From NCBI RefSeq assembly GCF_007845645.1, contig NZ_VCQV01000047.1, positions 1 to 33,550 of the forward strand: a DNA stretch of 33,550 nucleotides, in the 5' to 3' direction. Both the position numbers and the translations under genes were made by a program. The stretch comes from Leekyejoonella antrihumi (lineage in GTDB: Bacteria; Actinomycetota; Actinomycetes; Actinomycetales; Dermatophilaceae). Below are positions 10,493 through 19,013 of this stretch, one piece after another; the first letter of the stretch is position 1; each line of letters opens with the position of its first letter. Under the pieces are notes generated by a model. That model was not told where the DNA came from, made no database searches, and saw only the letters and a list, made by a program, of their open reading frames with translations.

Positions 10493-11818
10493 ATGACTAT
10501 CAACGTCAACGCCAAGACATCGGACACCACACTGGCCCCCCAGCGTGGGCACCGCTCCCCCGCCCGCGCGTGGCTGGTCACCGTCATGCTCGTCACGCTC
10601 GCGCTGGTCAACTGGGGCGACAAGGCCGTCCTGGGGCTGGTCGCCGTGCCCCTCATGAAAGACCTTCACATCAGCCCCGGCCAGTACGGACTGCTCGCCA
10701 GCGCCGTCTACTTCCTGTTCTCCCTTTCGGCCGTCGGCGCCGGGTTCCTGGCCAACCGTCGCAGCGTGAAGTGGCTGCTGTTCATCATGGTGGCCGTCTG
10801 GTCCGTGACCCAGTTCTCCATCTGGCTGGCCCCCGCATTCGGCATGATCCTGCTCTCCCGAATCATCCTGGGCCTGGCCGAAGGCCCCTCCGCGGGACTG
10901 TCGTTCCACGCCGCGGGCAAGTGGTTCCACGATCACGAACGCAACATCCCTATCGCGTTGCAGAACGTGGGCGCCTTCGGAGGCATCGCGGTCGCGGCGC
11001 CCGCGCTGACCTGGCTGATCAGCGAGCATGGTTGGCACTGGGCGTTCTTCGCCGTCGGTGCCGCCGGCCTGGCCTGGATGGGCATCTGGTTCTTCATCGG
11101 CAAGGACGGCCCGTACAGCGGCGAGTCCAAGACAAGCCTCTCCGGGTCTATCTTCGACGGCCCCGGGCGGGTCTCCTACCGGCATCTGCTGCTGAGTCGA
11201 ACCTTCATCGGTGCGGTCTGCCTCGGGCTGGCCGCGTACTGGGCTCTCGCGATCGTGTCGGCGTGGCTGCCGGCGTACCTGCGCACCGCGGAGGGCTACA
11301 CCGCCCAGCACGCCGCCTCCATTGTGATGGAGGTCTCCTTGACCGCGATCGTCTTCCTGATGCTGCAGGCCCTGATCACCCACGTCCTGATGAAGCGTGG
11401 TGTGGGCAGCAGGATCGCCCGCGGTGTGATGGCTTCCGGCAGCGTGACCATTGCCGGGCTGTTCATCATGCTCAGCGCGACCATGTCCGCCGGTCTCGCA
11501 CAGACCGTCGCCCTCTGTGTCGGATTCGGGTTGGGCCTAGTCACCTTCACCACCGGTGCCGTGTTCCTCTCCGAATTCGTCCCGGTCCTGCAACGCGGCG
11601 CCATCATGGGCATCTACGTCGGAGTCATTACCTTGAGCGGGGTCATCTGTCCGACCGCGTTCGGGTGGATCGTGGAAGGGGTCGGCGCAGGCGGATACAC
11701 CGTCGCCCTGCTGGTCTCCGGCGGGCTCATCCTGATCGGCGGCATCGCCGGGCTCATCCTGGTCGATCCCCCGCGAGAAGCCGCGCGCATCGCCACGCTC
11801 TTCGAACCGACACCCTGA
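10493..11818 (+). CDS. MFS transporter, anion/aromatic-acid symporter-like
   Basis: A membrane protein of about 441 residues with roughly 12 hydrophobic segments in two blocks of six. After the first helix it shows VNWGDKAVLGLVAVPLMKDLHIS, and a loop 4-5 motif RIILGLAEGPSAGLSFH typical of the ACS (anion:cation symporter) group. It is the last gene of the SDR-hydrolase-BVMO operon and probably imports the starting compound. I prefer ATG 10493, which has AGGTG upstream; GTG 10484 in the same frame is an alternative. Substrate unknown. Confidence 0.88.
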   Translation: MTINVNAKTSDTTLAPQRGHRSPARAWLVTVMLVTLALVNWGDKAVLGLVAVPLMKDLHISPGQYGLLASAVYFLFSLSAVGAGFLANRRSVKWLLFIMVAVWSVTQFSIWLAPAFGMILLSRIILGLAEGPSAGLSFHAAGKWFHDHERNIPIALQNVGAFGGIAVAAPALTWLISEHGWHWAFFAVGAAGLAWMGIWFFIGKDGPYSGESKTSLSGSIFDGPGRVSYRHLLLSRTFIGAVCLGLAAYWALAIVSAWLPAYLRTAEGYTAQHAASIVMEVSLTAIVFLMLQALITHVLMKRGVGSRIARGVMASGSVTIAGLFIMLSATMSAGLAQTVALCVGFGLGLVTFTTGAVFLSEFVPVLQRGAIMGIYVGVITLSGVICPTAFGWIVEGVGAGGYTVALLVSGGLILIGGIAGLILVDPPREAARIATLFEPTP

Positions 11819-11832
11819 ACGAGGCACGGCAC

Positions 11833-11887
11833 GGAGCTGGGCCACCTCACGACGTGGAAATCTGGCGGCCCAGCTCCGCCATCTGCT
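11833..11887. terminator. Possible bidirectional terminator between MFS and TetR genes
   Basis: Eleven-base arms GGAGCTGGGCC (11833-11843) and GGCCCAGCTCC (11877-11887) are exact complements separated by 33 bases, in the convergent gap after the transporter. The right arm lies inside the 3' end of the tetR-type gene. There is no T tract, so termination is only a suggestion. Confidence 0.35.
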
Positions 11888-12413
11888 CATCGCCGAGGCC
11901 CATCCCCGTCTGCAACGTGTCCTTGAAGAACATCCACCCGAAATTCAAGCAGACCTCGCGGATGATGTGAGCCTTCGCCTCGAACTCTGGAACCTCCGGG
12001 TGATGCTTCCGGATCTGCTCCAGCTCGTGGTTGAGTACCGGGTAGGTCCAACCCAGCGACGTGTACGACGCACCACCATCGGCCGAGTAGTTCGCTGCCG
12101 CACGCCACCACAACTCATGGCCATTAAAGGTCAAGGGAGGAAGACGCTCGTTGTAATCCACCGTGGCGGCGCGGTCGGCGATGTAGCTGGTGGTCAGTTG
12201 CTCCATCGCCTCAAGGAACAACGCCTCTTTGGACTCGAAGTAGTGATAGATCAATCCGGGTTGAACGTGCGCGTCCTGGGCGATCTGTTTGCCGGTGATA
12301 CCACTCGGTGGCCGCATCGACAGCAGCCTCTGCGTTGCGTTGACCAGCTCGACGCGTGAGTCTCGCTCGACCTTCCGCCGCGCATGACTCTCAGCCTTCT
12401 TCCGCCCAACCAC
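11847..12413 (-). CDS. TetR-family transcriptional regulator
   Basis: A 188-residue protein with an N-terminal helix-turn-helix at about 39-62 (GITGKQIAQDAHVQPGLIYHYFESKEALF), a classic TetR signature, followed by a helical ligand-binding region. It is convergent with the transporter at the end of the SDR-hydrolase-BVMO operon. It most likely represses that operon by binding the 32-bp palindrome at 6335-6366 until a pathway compound is present. The basic first 20 residues extend the DNA-binding arm. Start is GTG 12413 with a purine-rich stretch (GGATCGAGG) before it. No matching palindrome is visible at its own promoter. Confidence 0.9.
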   Translation of the reverse strand: MVGRKKAESHARRKVERDSRVELVNATQRLLSMRPPSGITGKQIAQDAHVQPGLIYHYFESKEALFLEAMEQLTTSYIADRAATVDYNERLPPLTFNGHELWWRAAANYSADGGASYTSLGWTYPVLNHELEQIRKHHPEVPEFEAKAHIIREVCLNFGWMFFKDTLQTGMGLGDEQMAELGRQISTS

Positions 12414-12611
12414 GCCTCGATCCTATCCACGGCATTCATCTACCGACCGCAGCACAGCCGGTGAGTCCCAATCCGGCGTACGCCAGTGCCTGTGCCAGAC
12501 AATACGTCGCCCCGCCCGCCCCCATGCAGCCCTCTTCGGTGGAGAATCTGGGACGATTCCCACACACGTTGGCGGGGTGGGCTCGAACTGGCAGGCCGTG
12601 CCGGTGCATGA

Positions 12612-12800
12612 CTATGCCACGATCTGAGCACCCCGGTCAGCAGGTCGACGCTGCTGCGGCTGGTCCGCGCGATCCCAGATCCGCCGGCCGGGCCCGTGCA
12701 CGTCCTGGGAGTGGATGAGTTCTCGCTGCGACGGGGCCACCATTACGGCACCGTCCCGGTCAACCTGACCTACGGACACCACTCGGTCGATGTGGCCGGG
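12612..12800 (+). pseudogene. ISL3-family transposase fragment
   Basis: One open frame reads DLSTPVSRSTLLRLVRAIPDPP, then VHVLGVDEFSLRRGHHYGTV and PVNLTYGHHSVDVAGPL. The VLGVDxFxxRRGxxYGT block is the first catalytic-Asp region of ISL3-family DDE transposases. Upstream is a stop codon, and the homology ends near 12795, so only about 60 residues of the middle of the protein survive. It abuts the 3' end of the ribokinase-like gene. The stretch 12414-12611 before it contains no recognisable gene, though it may be more degraded transposase. Confidence 0.75.
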
Positions 12801-12832
12801 CCGCTGGACCCCCCCGCGGGCGCCGGCAGGCA

Positions 12833-13795
12833 TCAGCGTGTGGACTCCTCGAGTTCGTCGCGCCGGGGCAGCGACGGTTGCGCTCCCCGCCTGCTGACCG
12901 TGATGGCCGCGGCTCGGGCTGAGAACTGCGCGGCCGCGACCACATCGGCGGTGGCCAGCACGGGGGTGCGGGCGATGGTGGCCGCGATCGCGCCGATGAA
13001 GGAGTCCCCGGCGGCAGTGGTGTCCACGGCCTGAGCGGGCTGCGCGGACACTCGGTGCTGGGCACCTCGATCCAGGACGACGCATCCGTGCTGCCCGAGC
13101 GTTACCACGATCCACGTTGCGCCGGCCTCGATCAGCCGATCGGCGCCGCGACGCAGTTCGGCTGGATCGAACGGGTCGCGGCCGGTGAGTTGATGGAACT
13201 CGACCTCGTTGGGGACGACCAGATCGGATAGCGAGCTCAGTTGCGTGGCCGCGGCCGCCGCCGGCGCGGGGTTGAGGATGGTGTGGATGCCCCGGGCGCG
13301 CGCGGCAGCGAACGCGGCGCGCGTCGCGTCGGGGTTGACTTCCAACTGCCCGACGACGACGCCGTGGTCGCGCACCCGACTCACCGCTGCGCCCGCGTCG
13401 GCCGGCAGGACCTTCGCGTTCGCTCCGGGAACAACCACGATGGAATTGCGGCCCTCGTCGTCCACTGTGACCGCAGCGAGCCCCGTGGGCGCTTCCGCGT
13501 GCCGGAGCACCGCATCCACGTCGACCCCTTCGCGGACGAGGGCGGCGAGGTAGTTCGCGCCGTCCTCGTCGTCCCCGACGCAGCCGACCGCGCCGACCAC
13601 GGCACCGAGGCGCGCCGCTGCCACCACCTGGTTGCCGCCCTTCCCGCCCCACGCTCGGGCGGTCGACGTGCCGAGCAGGGTCTCTCCGGGCACCGGGATC
13701 CGTGGCGCGTGCACGATGTGGTCGACATTCAGCGAGGCGACGACCAGTACGTCCAGGTCCGTGACGGAGTGATCGACCGTGTTGGCACGGCCCAT
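12833..13795 (-). CDS. Ribokinase-like PfkB carbohydrate kinase
   Basis: A 320-residue cytoplasmic kinase expected to phosphorylate a sugar or nucleoside hydroxyl with ATP. The PfkB signatures are GGKGGNQ (50-56, sugar side) and DTTAAGDSF (258-266) with catalytic Asp264; the family usually has DTxGAGD, so the alanine at 262 is a mild variant. NPAPA (175-179) is a ribokinase-type motif. Its ATG follows the phosphotriesterase-like stop by one base (TGA-C-ATG), so translation is coupled. It is the last gene of the left-going LacI-controlled operon, and probably traps the sugar part of the substrate. Ribose is not proven. Confidence 0.88.
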   Translation of the reverse strand: MGRANTVDHSVTDLDVLVVASLNVDHIVHAPRIPVPGETLLGTSTARAWGGKGGNQVVAAARLGAVVGAVGCVGDDEDGANYLAALVREGVDVDAVLRHAEAPTGLAAVTVDDEGRNSIVVVPGANAKVLPADAGAAVSRVRDHGVVVGQLEVNPDATRAAFAAARARGIHTILNPAPAAAAATQLSSLSDLVVPNEVEFHQLTGRDPFDPAELRRGADRLIEAGATWIVVTLGQHGCVVLDRGAQHRVSAQPAQAVDTTAAGDSFIGAIAATIARTPVLATADVVAAAQFSARAAAITVSRRGAQPSLPRRDELEESTR

Positions 13796-13796
13796 G

Positions 13797-14840
13797 TCAG
13801 CTCGGGCCCCCGGTGAGCCACTCAGCGGGGTTGGCGACGAGCAGCGAGTCCAGGATGTCCTCGGCGAGGCCGCGTGAGCGCAGCAGGTCCCGGAAGATTG
13901 TTGGCACGAACACCAGTCCGTTGCCGCCGTTGGCGATCCACATCTGTTTGAGGAACAGGTCGTGGGACAGCAGCAGTTGCGAGCCGAACCCGTCTCGCAC
14001 CAGGTCGGTGACGGCGTCGGCGGTCTGCACCACCGACGGTGCGGCGCCTTCTCCGGGGAAGGTGATGTCCAGACCGATCATGTCGAACTCCAGCCGGACG
14101 CCCCGGTCGAGCAGCGATCGCTGGTATGCCGGGTCGGCGCCGGACGGGTCGCTGTGGGCCAGCGCGACCTTGCCCGGTGCGACGCCACACTCCGCCAGGA
14201 CCAGGTCGAGCACCTCGTGCCCGCGACGCTGCCACCCGGGCAGGTGGATGTTGAGTCCGACGGTGGGCCGCTCGACCTGTGCGATGGCGGCCGCGCGCAA
14301 CGATGCCGACTCGGCTCGGGTATAGAGCGGGGACACCCCCACCTCGCCGATCACCCCTGCCCGCACACCGGTGTCGTCCACGCCGTGGTCGAGATCGGCC
14401 AGGATGGACTCGGTCTGCTGGTCGACTGCCCGAGCAGTGATCCGAGTGCCCTCGAATGTCTCCAGGTAGGCGCCCGTGCCCATCACGATGTGGGTGCTCG
14501 TCGCCTCGGCCAGGCGCCGCAGCCGGACCGGGTCGCGCCCGATCGCCGGGCTGCCGGTGGCATCGACCACGGTGCGCCCGCCGACCGCACGGAAGGCGTC
14601 GACCTCCCCCTCGACCCGCTCGGGCTCCTTGGCCCGCACGTTGTCGCGGCAGCAGTAAGGGTCCTGCCGCAGCAGGTGCTGCCAGCGGGGACCCACCCGC
14701 TGGTCGACCAGCACGCGGGTGCTGGGATACGCCGGTGCGGCCGCCAACGAGGACAGGTCGTTGAACAGGTGCTCGTGGGGGAGCACGATGCCCAGCTCGC
14801 CCGCGGGGACCGGACCGAGCACCGACTGGACCTCAGGCAT
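13797..14840 (-). CDS. Phosphotriesterase-like metal-dependent hydrolase
   Basis: A 347-residue TIM-barrel amidohydrolase. A full binuclear metal set is visible: His22 and His24 (PHEHLF), Glu166 (IGEVGVS) as the bridging ligand, His199 (NIHLPG), His229 (AHSD) and Asp294 (LSHD). Classical phosphotriesterases bridge with a carboxylated lysine; Glu at this place is found in the Php-type branch. Members hydrolyse lactones or phosphoesters; the substrate here is unknown. ATG 14840 overlaps the stop of the upstream transporter by 8 bases, so the two are translationally coupled. An ATG 30 bases earlier would lie deep in that gene and is less likely. Confidence 0.87.
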   Translation of the reverse strand: MPEVQSVLGPVPAGELGIVLPHEHLFNDLSSLAAAPAYPSTRVLVDQRVGPRWQHLLRQDPYCCRDNVRAKEPERVEGEVDAFRAVGGRTVVDATGSPAIGRDPVRLRRLAEATSTHIVMGTGAYLETFEGTRITARAVDQQTESILADLDHGVDDTGVRAGVIGEVGVSPLYTRAESASLRAAAIAQVERPTVGLNIHLPGWQRRGHEVLDLVLAECGVAPGKVALAHSDPSGADPAYQRSLLDRGVRLEFDMIGLDITFPGEGAAPSVVQTADAVTDLVRDGFGSQLLLSHDLFLKQMWIANGGNGLVFVPTIFRDLLRSRGLAEDILDSLLVANPAEWLTGGPS

Positions 14841-15834
14841 GCGAGGCGCCCACGGTCTTGGCGGCCGCACCGACCCGTCCGCCGGGGATCATCGCGACCG
14901 CCGCGGCGACCAGCGCGACGGCTGCGCCGAGAATGGTGACCAGGTGCACCGATTGACCGTTGGACGGCAGGCCCAGCTCGATCGCGATCGACCCGATCAA
15001 CTGGCCCGCCGTCGACGCCAGTCCGAGCAACAACAGACCCAGGCCCCGGACCAGCAGCGCCATCACGGCGATCGACAGCAGGCCGAGCGGGCCACCGAGG
15101 TAGAGCCACCACGTGTCCGGCAGCCCGAAGTGCGCGCCGCTGAGGACCATCCGGACCACGAACACCGCGCCGATGGCGACGAACCCGATCAGGAAGTTCC
15201 AGGTGATCGACACGAGCATCGAGCCGGCGAGGTTGCCCACCTCGGAGTTTCCCGCCGGCTGCCAGCCGGCGAGCAGCCCGCCCACCAGGGGCATCACGGC
15301 GAGAGCCACCGTGTGCGGTGCGGACCAGCCCGGTGAGACCACCAGCACCGTGGCGGCGATCGCGAGGACGGCGCCGGCCAGCCGCGGAGCGGTCACGGCC
15401 TGCCGGAACGGCACGCCGATGCCGAGCCGATCGCAGAGCACCCCGGAGATGACCATTCCGGAGATCAGCGAGGTCTGGAAGACCGCCACTCCCAGGGCGC
15501 CGACCGTGACACCCTCGGAGACGACGATGACCGCCCCGCACAGACCGGCGAAGAAGTTCCACAGGGGTATGGCACGGCGGCGCAGCTGACCCGGCAGCTG
15601 GACGAACGCGTCACGAGTGTGGGTGCGGCTGAGGACGACGATCAGCATCAACAGCAGACCGGTGCCGAACGACACCAGGGCGGCAGCCTGCCCGTCGTGC
15701 AGCTGCTGGCCGAGATGTCCGTTGACGTAGGACTGCATCGGCCCGAGCATGCCGGCGAGCACGGTCAGCGCCGTGAGCGCGGTGGCCGACACCGTCTTGA
15801 CCGCCGACGGTGCCGGGGTGCGGGTTGTGGTCAT
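14833..15834 (-). CDS. DMT-superfamily (YdcZ-type) transporter
   Basis: A 333-residue inner-membrane protein with about ten hydrophobic helices in two related halves (MLGPMQSYVNGHLGQQL in the first, STAGQLIGSIAIELGLP in the second). This is the DMT_YdcZ pattern, where two five-helix repeats are fused. It starts 13 bases after the upstream gene with GAGGA before the ATG, and overlaps the phosphotriesterase-like gene by 8 bases, so all are one operon. It probably moves the substrate or a product of this pathway. Solute unknown. Confidence 0.87.
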   Translation of the reverse strand: MTTTRTPAPSAVKTVSATALTALTVLAGMLGPMQSYVNGHLGQQLHDGQAAALVSFGTGLLLMLIVVLSRTHTRDAFVQLPGQLRRRAIPLWNFFAGLCGAVIVVSEGVTVGALGVAVFQTSLISGMVISGVLCDRLGIGVPFRQAVTAPRLAGAVLAIAATVLVVSPGWSAPHTVALAVMPLVGGLLAGWQPAGNSEVGNLAGSMLVSITWNFLIGFVAIGAVFVVRMVLSGAHFGLPDTWWLYLGGPLGLLSIAVMALLVRGLGLLLLGLASTAGQLIGSIAIELGLPSNGQSVHLVTILGAAVALVAAAVAMIPGGRVGAAAKTVGASHA

Positions 15835-15847
15835 GGTCCTCAGCCTT

Positions 15848-16639
15848 CTACTCGTTCTCGGTGTTGCCGTGTCGGCCGCCGACCAGTGCTGTGGTGTCGG
15901 CCGCCAGCCAGCGCAGGCACTGGGCGAACAGCCGTCCGTACCCGTCCCAGGCCATGAACTCCTCGGGCGCCCAGTGCGGCGAGATATCGGAGGTGAAGGC
16001 GACGGTACGGCCGGCCCCCACCCGCCGGGTCGCGAGCAGGACCTCGCCCTCGATCGTGGCCAGCAGCCGGCTGTCCGGCTTCAACGTGGTGCGCTGGTAG
16101 CCGAGCAGGATCGGCCACCGCTGCGGCAGGCCCTTCACGCAGGGGTGCGCCGCATCGGTCCGCTCGGGGGTGATGCCCTCCGGCGTCTCGACCCGGTCGT
16201 CCGTCGACTCGATGTCGACCGGGAGGATCTCCTCGACCGCCGTACGGTGGTAACTGGCCTTGCCCTCGAACCCTTGAAAGCTCAGGTAGCCACCGGCCAT
16301 CATCAGGCCGCCCCCACCGTGCACCCACTCACGCAGCAGCTTCAGCCGGTTCGGGGTCGGTCGCCCGCCGTGGAAGGTGTCCGGGTGCAACAGCAGGGTG
16401 TTCGAACCGACGTCGGACAGGAGCACCACGTCGTACGCCGACAGCTCCGCGATCGTCTGCGGGAAGAACTCCGCCACGTCGTGGGACCGCAGGTGCGTGA
16501 CATCGATGCCCTCCGCGGTCAGCGCCTCGAGCAGGCGGGCACAGCCGATCTCGACCTGGGTGTGCGCGAACGGGTCATACCCCTTGTGATCGATCGTCGC
16601 GCTCACCCAGGACTCGCCTGCGAGCAGAACCTTCACCAC
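15848..16639 (-). CDS. Glutamine-amidotransferase-like (DUF1355/ThuA-like) protein
   Basis: A 263-residue cytoplasmic protein of the class-I glutamine-amidotransferase-like fold (VKVLLAGESWVSATIDHKGYD at the start, then YDVVLLSDVGSNTLLL and WVHGGGGLMMAGGYLSFQGF). The nucleophile-elbow position of true amidotransferases (GxCxG) reads GGYLSF, so the classical Cys is absent and it may be a non-catalytic or differently catalytic member. I place the start at GTG 16639 because AAGGAG lies 6 bases before it; ATG 16654 is the alternative. It is the first gene of the left-going operon and is divergent from lacI-type gene across the palindrome at 16661-16688. Confidence 0.8.
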   Translation of the reverse strand: MVKVLLAGESWVSATIDHKGYDPFAHTQVEIGCARLLEALTAEGIDVTHLRSHDVAEFFPQTIAELSAYDVVLLSDVGSNTLLLHPDTFHGGRPTPNRLKLLREWVHGGGGLMMAGGYLSFQGFEGKASYHRTAVEEILPVDIESTDDRVETPEGITPERTDAAHPCVKGLPQRWPILLGYQRTTLKPDSRLLATIEGEVLLATRRVGAGRTVAFTSDISPHWAPEEFMAWDGYGRLFAQCLRWLAADTTALVGGRHGNTENE

Positions 16640-16660
16640 CGCGCGCTCCTTCATCCGTGT

Positions 16661-16688
16661 CACTATTGCGCAACGTTGCGCAACAGTG
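16661..16688. promoter_or_regulatory. LacI-type operator between divergent operons
   Basis: The core TTGCGCAACGTTGCGCAA (16666-16683) is a perfect 18-bp palindrome with the central CG typical of LacI-family sites. The outer four bases (CACT and AGTG) also pair; a single mismatched pair interrupts the 28-bp symmetry. It lies 22 bases from the left-going start and 52 bases from the LacI gene, so one site can control both directions. Confidence 0.85.
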
Positions 16689-16740
16689 ACAACATAGAGT
16701 GTGGTGAGCGTCACGTCAACAGCTGCAAGGAGCCGCACAC

Positions 16741-17730
16741 ATGTCATTGGCCGAAGTGGCCCGGGAGTCGGGGGTAGCCGTCTCGACCGTCTCCCGCTAC
16801 GTCCGGGGCGAGCTGCGAGTGTCTCCGGACACCGCGAAGCGGATCGACCGGGCACTGCAGAAAGGCGGTCACACCCGGGCCGAGCGCACCCCGCACGACC
16901 TGTGCGTGGGCCTGGTCGTGCCGTCTCTGGACAACCCCTACTTCGCCGCGCTTGCCGACGCCGTGGTCGACGCCGCGGCGGCTGATGGCGTCGAGGTGCT
17001 GACCACCCTGACCGGGTCGTCAGCCGCCCGGGAACGCACCGGCGTCGACCGACTCGCGCGGACCCCGGCGGTCACCGGGATCATCTACCTGGGGATGAAC
17101 AGCACCAACGAGGCGTTCAGCGGCCGGATCGGCGAGGAACTGCCGGTGGTGTTCCTCGACGAGTTCGTGCAGGCGCGCGGACAACGGATCGCCCGGGTAA
17201 CCGCGGACAGCTTCGGTGGCGCCTATCAGGCGACGACCCATCTGCTGAGCATCGGGCATCGTCGGGTCGCGCACCTGGGTGGCCCCCGCGGCCTGGTCAC
17301 GGCCGACCAGCGCGAAGCCGGCTATCGCGCGGCCCTCGCCGACCACGGCGTCGAGGCCCAGGAGCAGCTGATCGTGCGCGGACCCTACTCGGCCGACCTC
17401 GGGATGAACTTCTTCGCCCACATGAGCCGCTCCACAACGACGCCCACGGCAGTCTTCAGCGCCAGCGACATCGCCGCCATCGGCGTCCTGGAGGCCGCCC
17501 GTCGCGCCGCCATACCGATCCCGGAGGAACTGTCCGTGATCGGCTGCGACGGCATCACCCTCGGTGACTGGACCACCCCCCGGCTGACCACCGTTGCGCA
17601 ACCCACCGAAACGATGGCGCGGCGTGCTCTCGACGAGGTCCGGCGGCTGATCGACGGCGCCGAGCCGCAGGATCACCTGCTGTCGATGCGACTACAGCTG
17701 CGGGAGTCCACCCGACCGGTGAGCTCATGA
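16741..17730 (+). CDS. LacI-family transcriptional regulator
   Basis: A 329-residue regulator. The N-terminal helix-turn-helix and hinge (SLAEVARESGVAVSTVSRYVRGELRVSPDTAKRI, 2-35) are typical of LacI. They are followed by a periplasmic-binding-protein-like effector domain with DNPYF near 65 and SDIAAIGVLEAARRAAIPIPEELSVIGCDG in the C-terminal half. AAGGAG precedes the ATG. It faces the left-going operon across a perfect LacI-type palindrome and overlaps the next gene by ATGA, so it is likely a local repressor of both directions, released by a sugar-like pathway compound. Confidence 0.93.
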   Translation: MSLAEVARESGVAVSTVSRYVRGELRVSPDTAKRIDRALQKGGHTRAERTPHDLCVGLVVPSLDNPYFAALADAVVDAAAADGVEVLTTLTGSSAARERTGVDRLARTPAVTGIIYLGMNSTNEAFSGRIGEELPVVFLDEFVQARGQRIARVTADSFGGAYQATTHLLSIGHRRVAHLGGPRGLVTADQREAGYRAALADHGVEAQEQLIVRGPYSADLGMNFFAHMSRSTTTPTAVFSASDIAAIGVLEAARRAAIPIPEELSVIGCDGITLGDWTTPRLTTVAQPTETMARRALDEVRRLIDGAEPQDHLLSMRLQLRESTRPVSS

Positions 17731-18824
17731 GCAGCCTGCGCTCCGCCCTCGAGCTGACCAGGTCGCTGGTGCGCTGTCCGAGTGTGTCGGGGGACCACGC
17801 GGCCCAGGCCGCGATCCAGCACCTCGTCGCCGACTACGCCGCCGGTGGCGCGGTGCGTGTCACCCAGTCGGGCCGGGGCGAGGCGCCGTGGACCCTGCTG
17901 GAGACCGGTGAAGACCCACCCGGTTCGGTACTGTTCGCCTGCCACACCGACACCGTCCCACTCGGTGAGCCGAGCCGATGGCTCCGCGACCCGGTGTCGG
18001 GAGAGATCGACGCGAACCACCTGCACGGTCGCGGCAGCGTCGATATGAAGGGCGGGACCGTCGCGGCGGTGCACGCCGTCATCGCTGCGGCGGAGGCAGG
18101 CGCGTCCGCACGGTTGCTGATGACCAGCGACGAGGAGATCGGCTGCCGTGGGGCGGCCGAGGCCGCGCCGCACCTGACCGGGACACCGAGCCTCATCGTG
18201 GTGCCCGAGGCGACGATGAACAGGGTGGCCCTCGGCCACCGCGGTGCCACCTGGCTGCGCCTGACCGCCGCAGGCACCGCCGCCCACGGCTCGACCCCAC
18301 AGCGCGGGATCAACGCGATCCGGCTGCTGGTCGACCGGGTCATCACCGCCCTGGACGACCTTCCGCTGCTGACCGACGACTACCTCGGAACGGAGACGGC
18401 AAACCTCGGCACCGTCACCGGCGGCACCGCACCCAACATCGTTCCGGACACCGCGTCCCTCACCCTCGACCTGCGCACGGTCGGCAGCAACCACCACCTG
18501 CTCGACTGGGCCGCGGCGACCGGACCCGAGATCAACGTGGCCACCGAGCTGGACCTGCCCGCCGTACGCACCCCGGACGTGCCAGACGCCCTCGAGGACT
18601 ATGGCGTGGCCCCGCCGGTGACCTACTTCACCGACGCCTCGGTGCTGGCCGGCGTCTTCCCCCACTCCCCGATCGTCATCTTCGGCCCAGGCGATCCCAC
18701 CCAGATGCACGCAGTCGACGAACACCTCGACCTCGCGTCATGGCGTCAGTCGCTGCACGACTTCGTCCGGCTGACCGTCACCGACCACCCGGCGCAAGAC
18801 CCCGAAACGGGTCAGTCGTCGTAG
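17727..18824 (+). CDS. M20-family metallopeptidase / amidohydrolase
   Basis: A 365-residue zinc hydrolase of the ArgE/DapE/ACY1 family, which removes acyl groups from amino acids or splits amide bonds. Metal and catalytic residues are visible: His73 and Asp75 (HTDTVP), bridging Asp106 (GRGSVDMKGG), base Glu136 with Glu137 (SDEEIG), Glu161 (VPEA), dimer-domain His187 (AAHGS) and a last His near 330 (TQMHAVDEH). Start ATG 17727 overlaps the LacI-type stop (ATGA), so the two are co-translated. In this cluster it may free the amino part of a sugar- or lactone-linked amide. Substrate not known. Confidence 0.9.
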   Translation: MSSLRSALELTRSLVRCPSVSGDHAAQAAIQHLVADYAAGGAVRVTQSGRGEAPWTLLETGEDPPGSVLFACHTDTVPLGEPSRWLRDPVSGEIDANHLHGRGSVDMKGGTVAAVHAVIAAAEAGASARLLMTSDEEIGCRGAAEAAPHLTGTPSLIVVPEATMNRVALGHRGATWLRLTAAGTAAHGSTPQRGINAIRLLVDRVITALDDLPLLTDDYLGTETANLGTVTGGTAPNIVPDTASLTLDLRTVGSNHHLLDWAAATGPEINVATELDLPAVRTPDVPDALEDYGVAPPVTYFTDASVLAGVFPHSPIVIFGPGDPTQMHAVDEHLDLASWRQSLHDFVRLTVTDHPAQDPETGQSS

Positions 18825-19013
18825 GCGACGAGAGCACGGCGGGCGGCCGGACAACGCGTGCTCGACCGTGGCCATACGGTCCAGCCACGCCACGAAGCGT
18901 GCCAGGAGTGATCAGTGTCGTGATCAGCCCTCTCGCGCCGAACCCGGCCGGCAATCCTCGTCAGCGGGGCGGAACACCGAAGCCCCGCGTGCTGATTCGC
19001 CCGGCTGGTGAAG

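Noticed and set aside
10253-11383. A 376-codon frame antisense to the MFS gene
   Set aside because: Antisense to a clear membrane-protein gene; Gln/Asp/Gly-rich composition is typical of a shadow frame.
17592-17603. GTTGCGCAAC within the lacI-type coding region as a second operator
   Set aside because: Only a ten-base part of the 18-bp core is present and it lies late in the gene; chance in G/C-rich coding sequence is likelier.
18817-18832. TCGTCG-TAGG-CGACGA hairpin at the M20 stop codon as a terminator
   Set aside because: Short stem that overlaps the stop codon, with no T tract; too weak to call.
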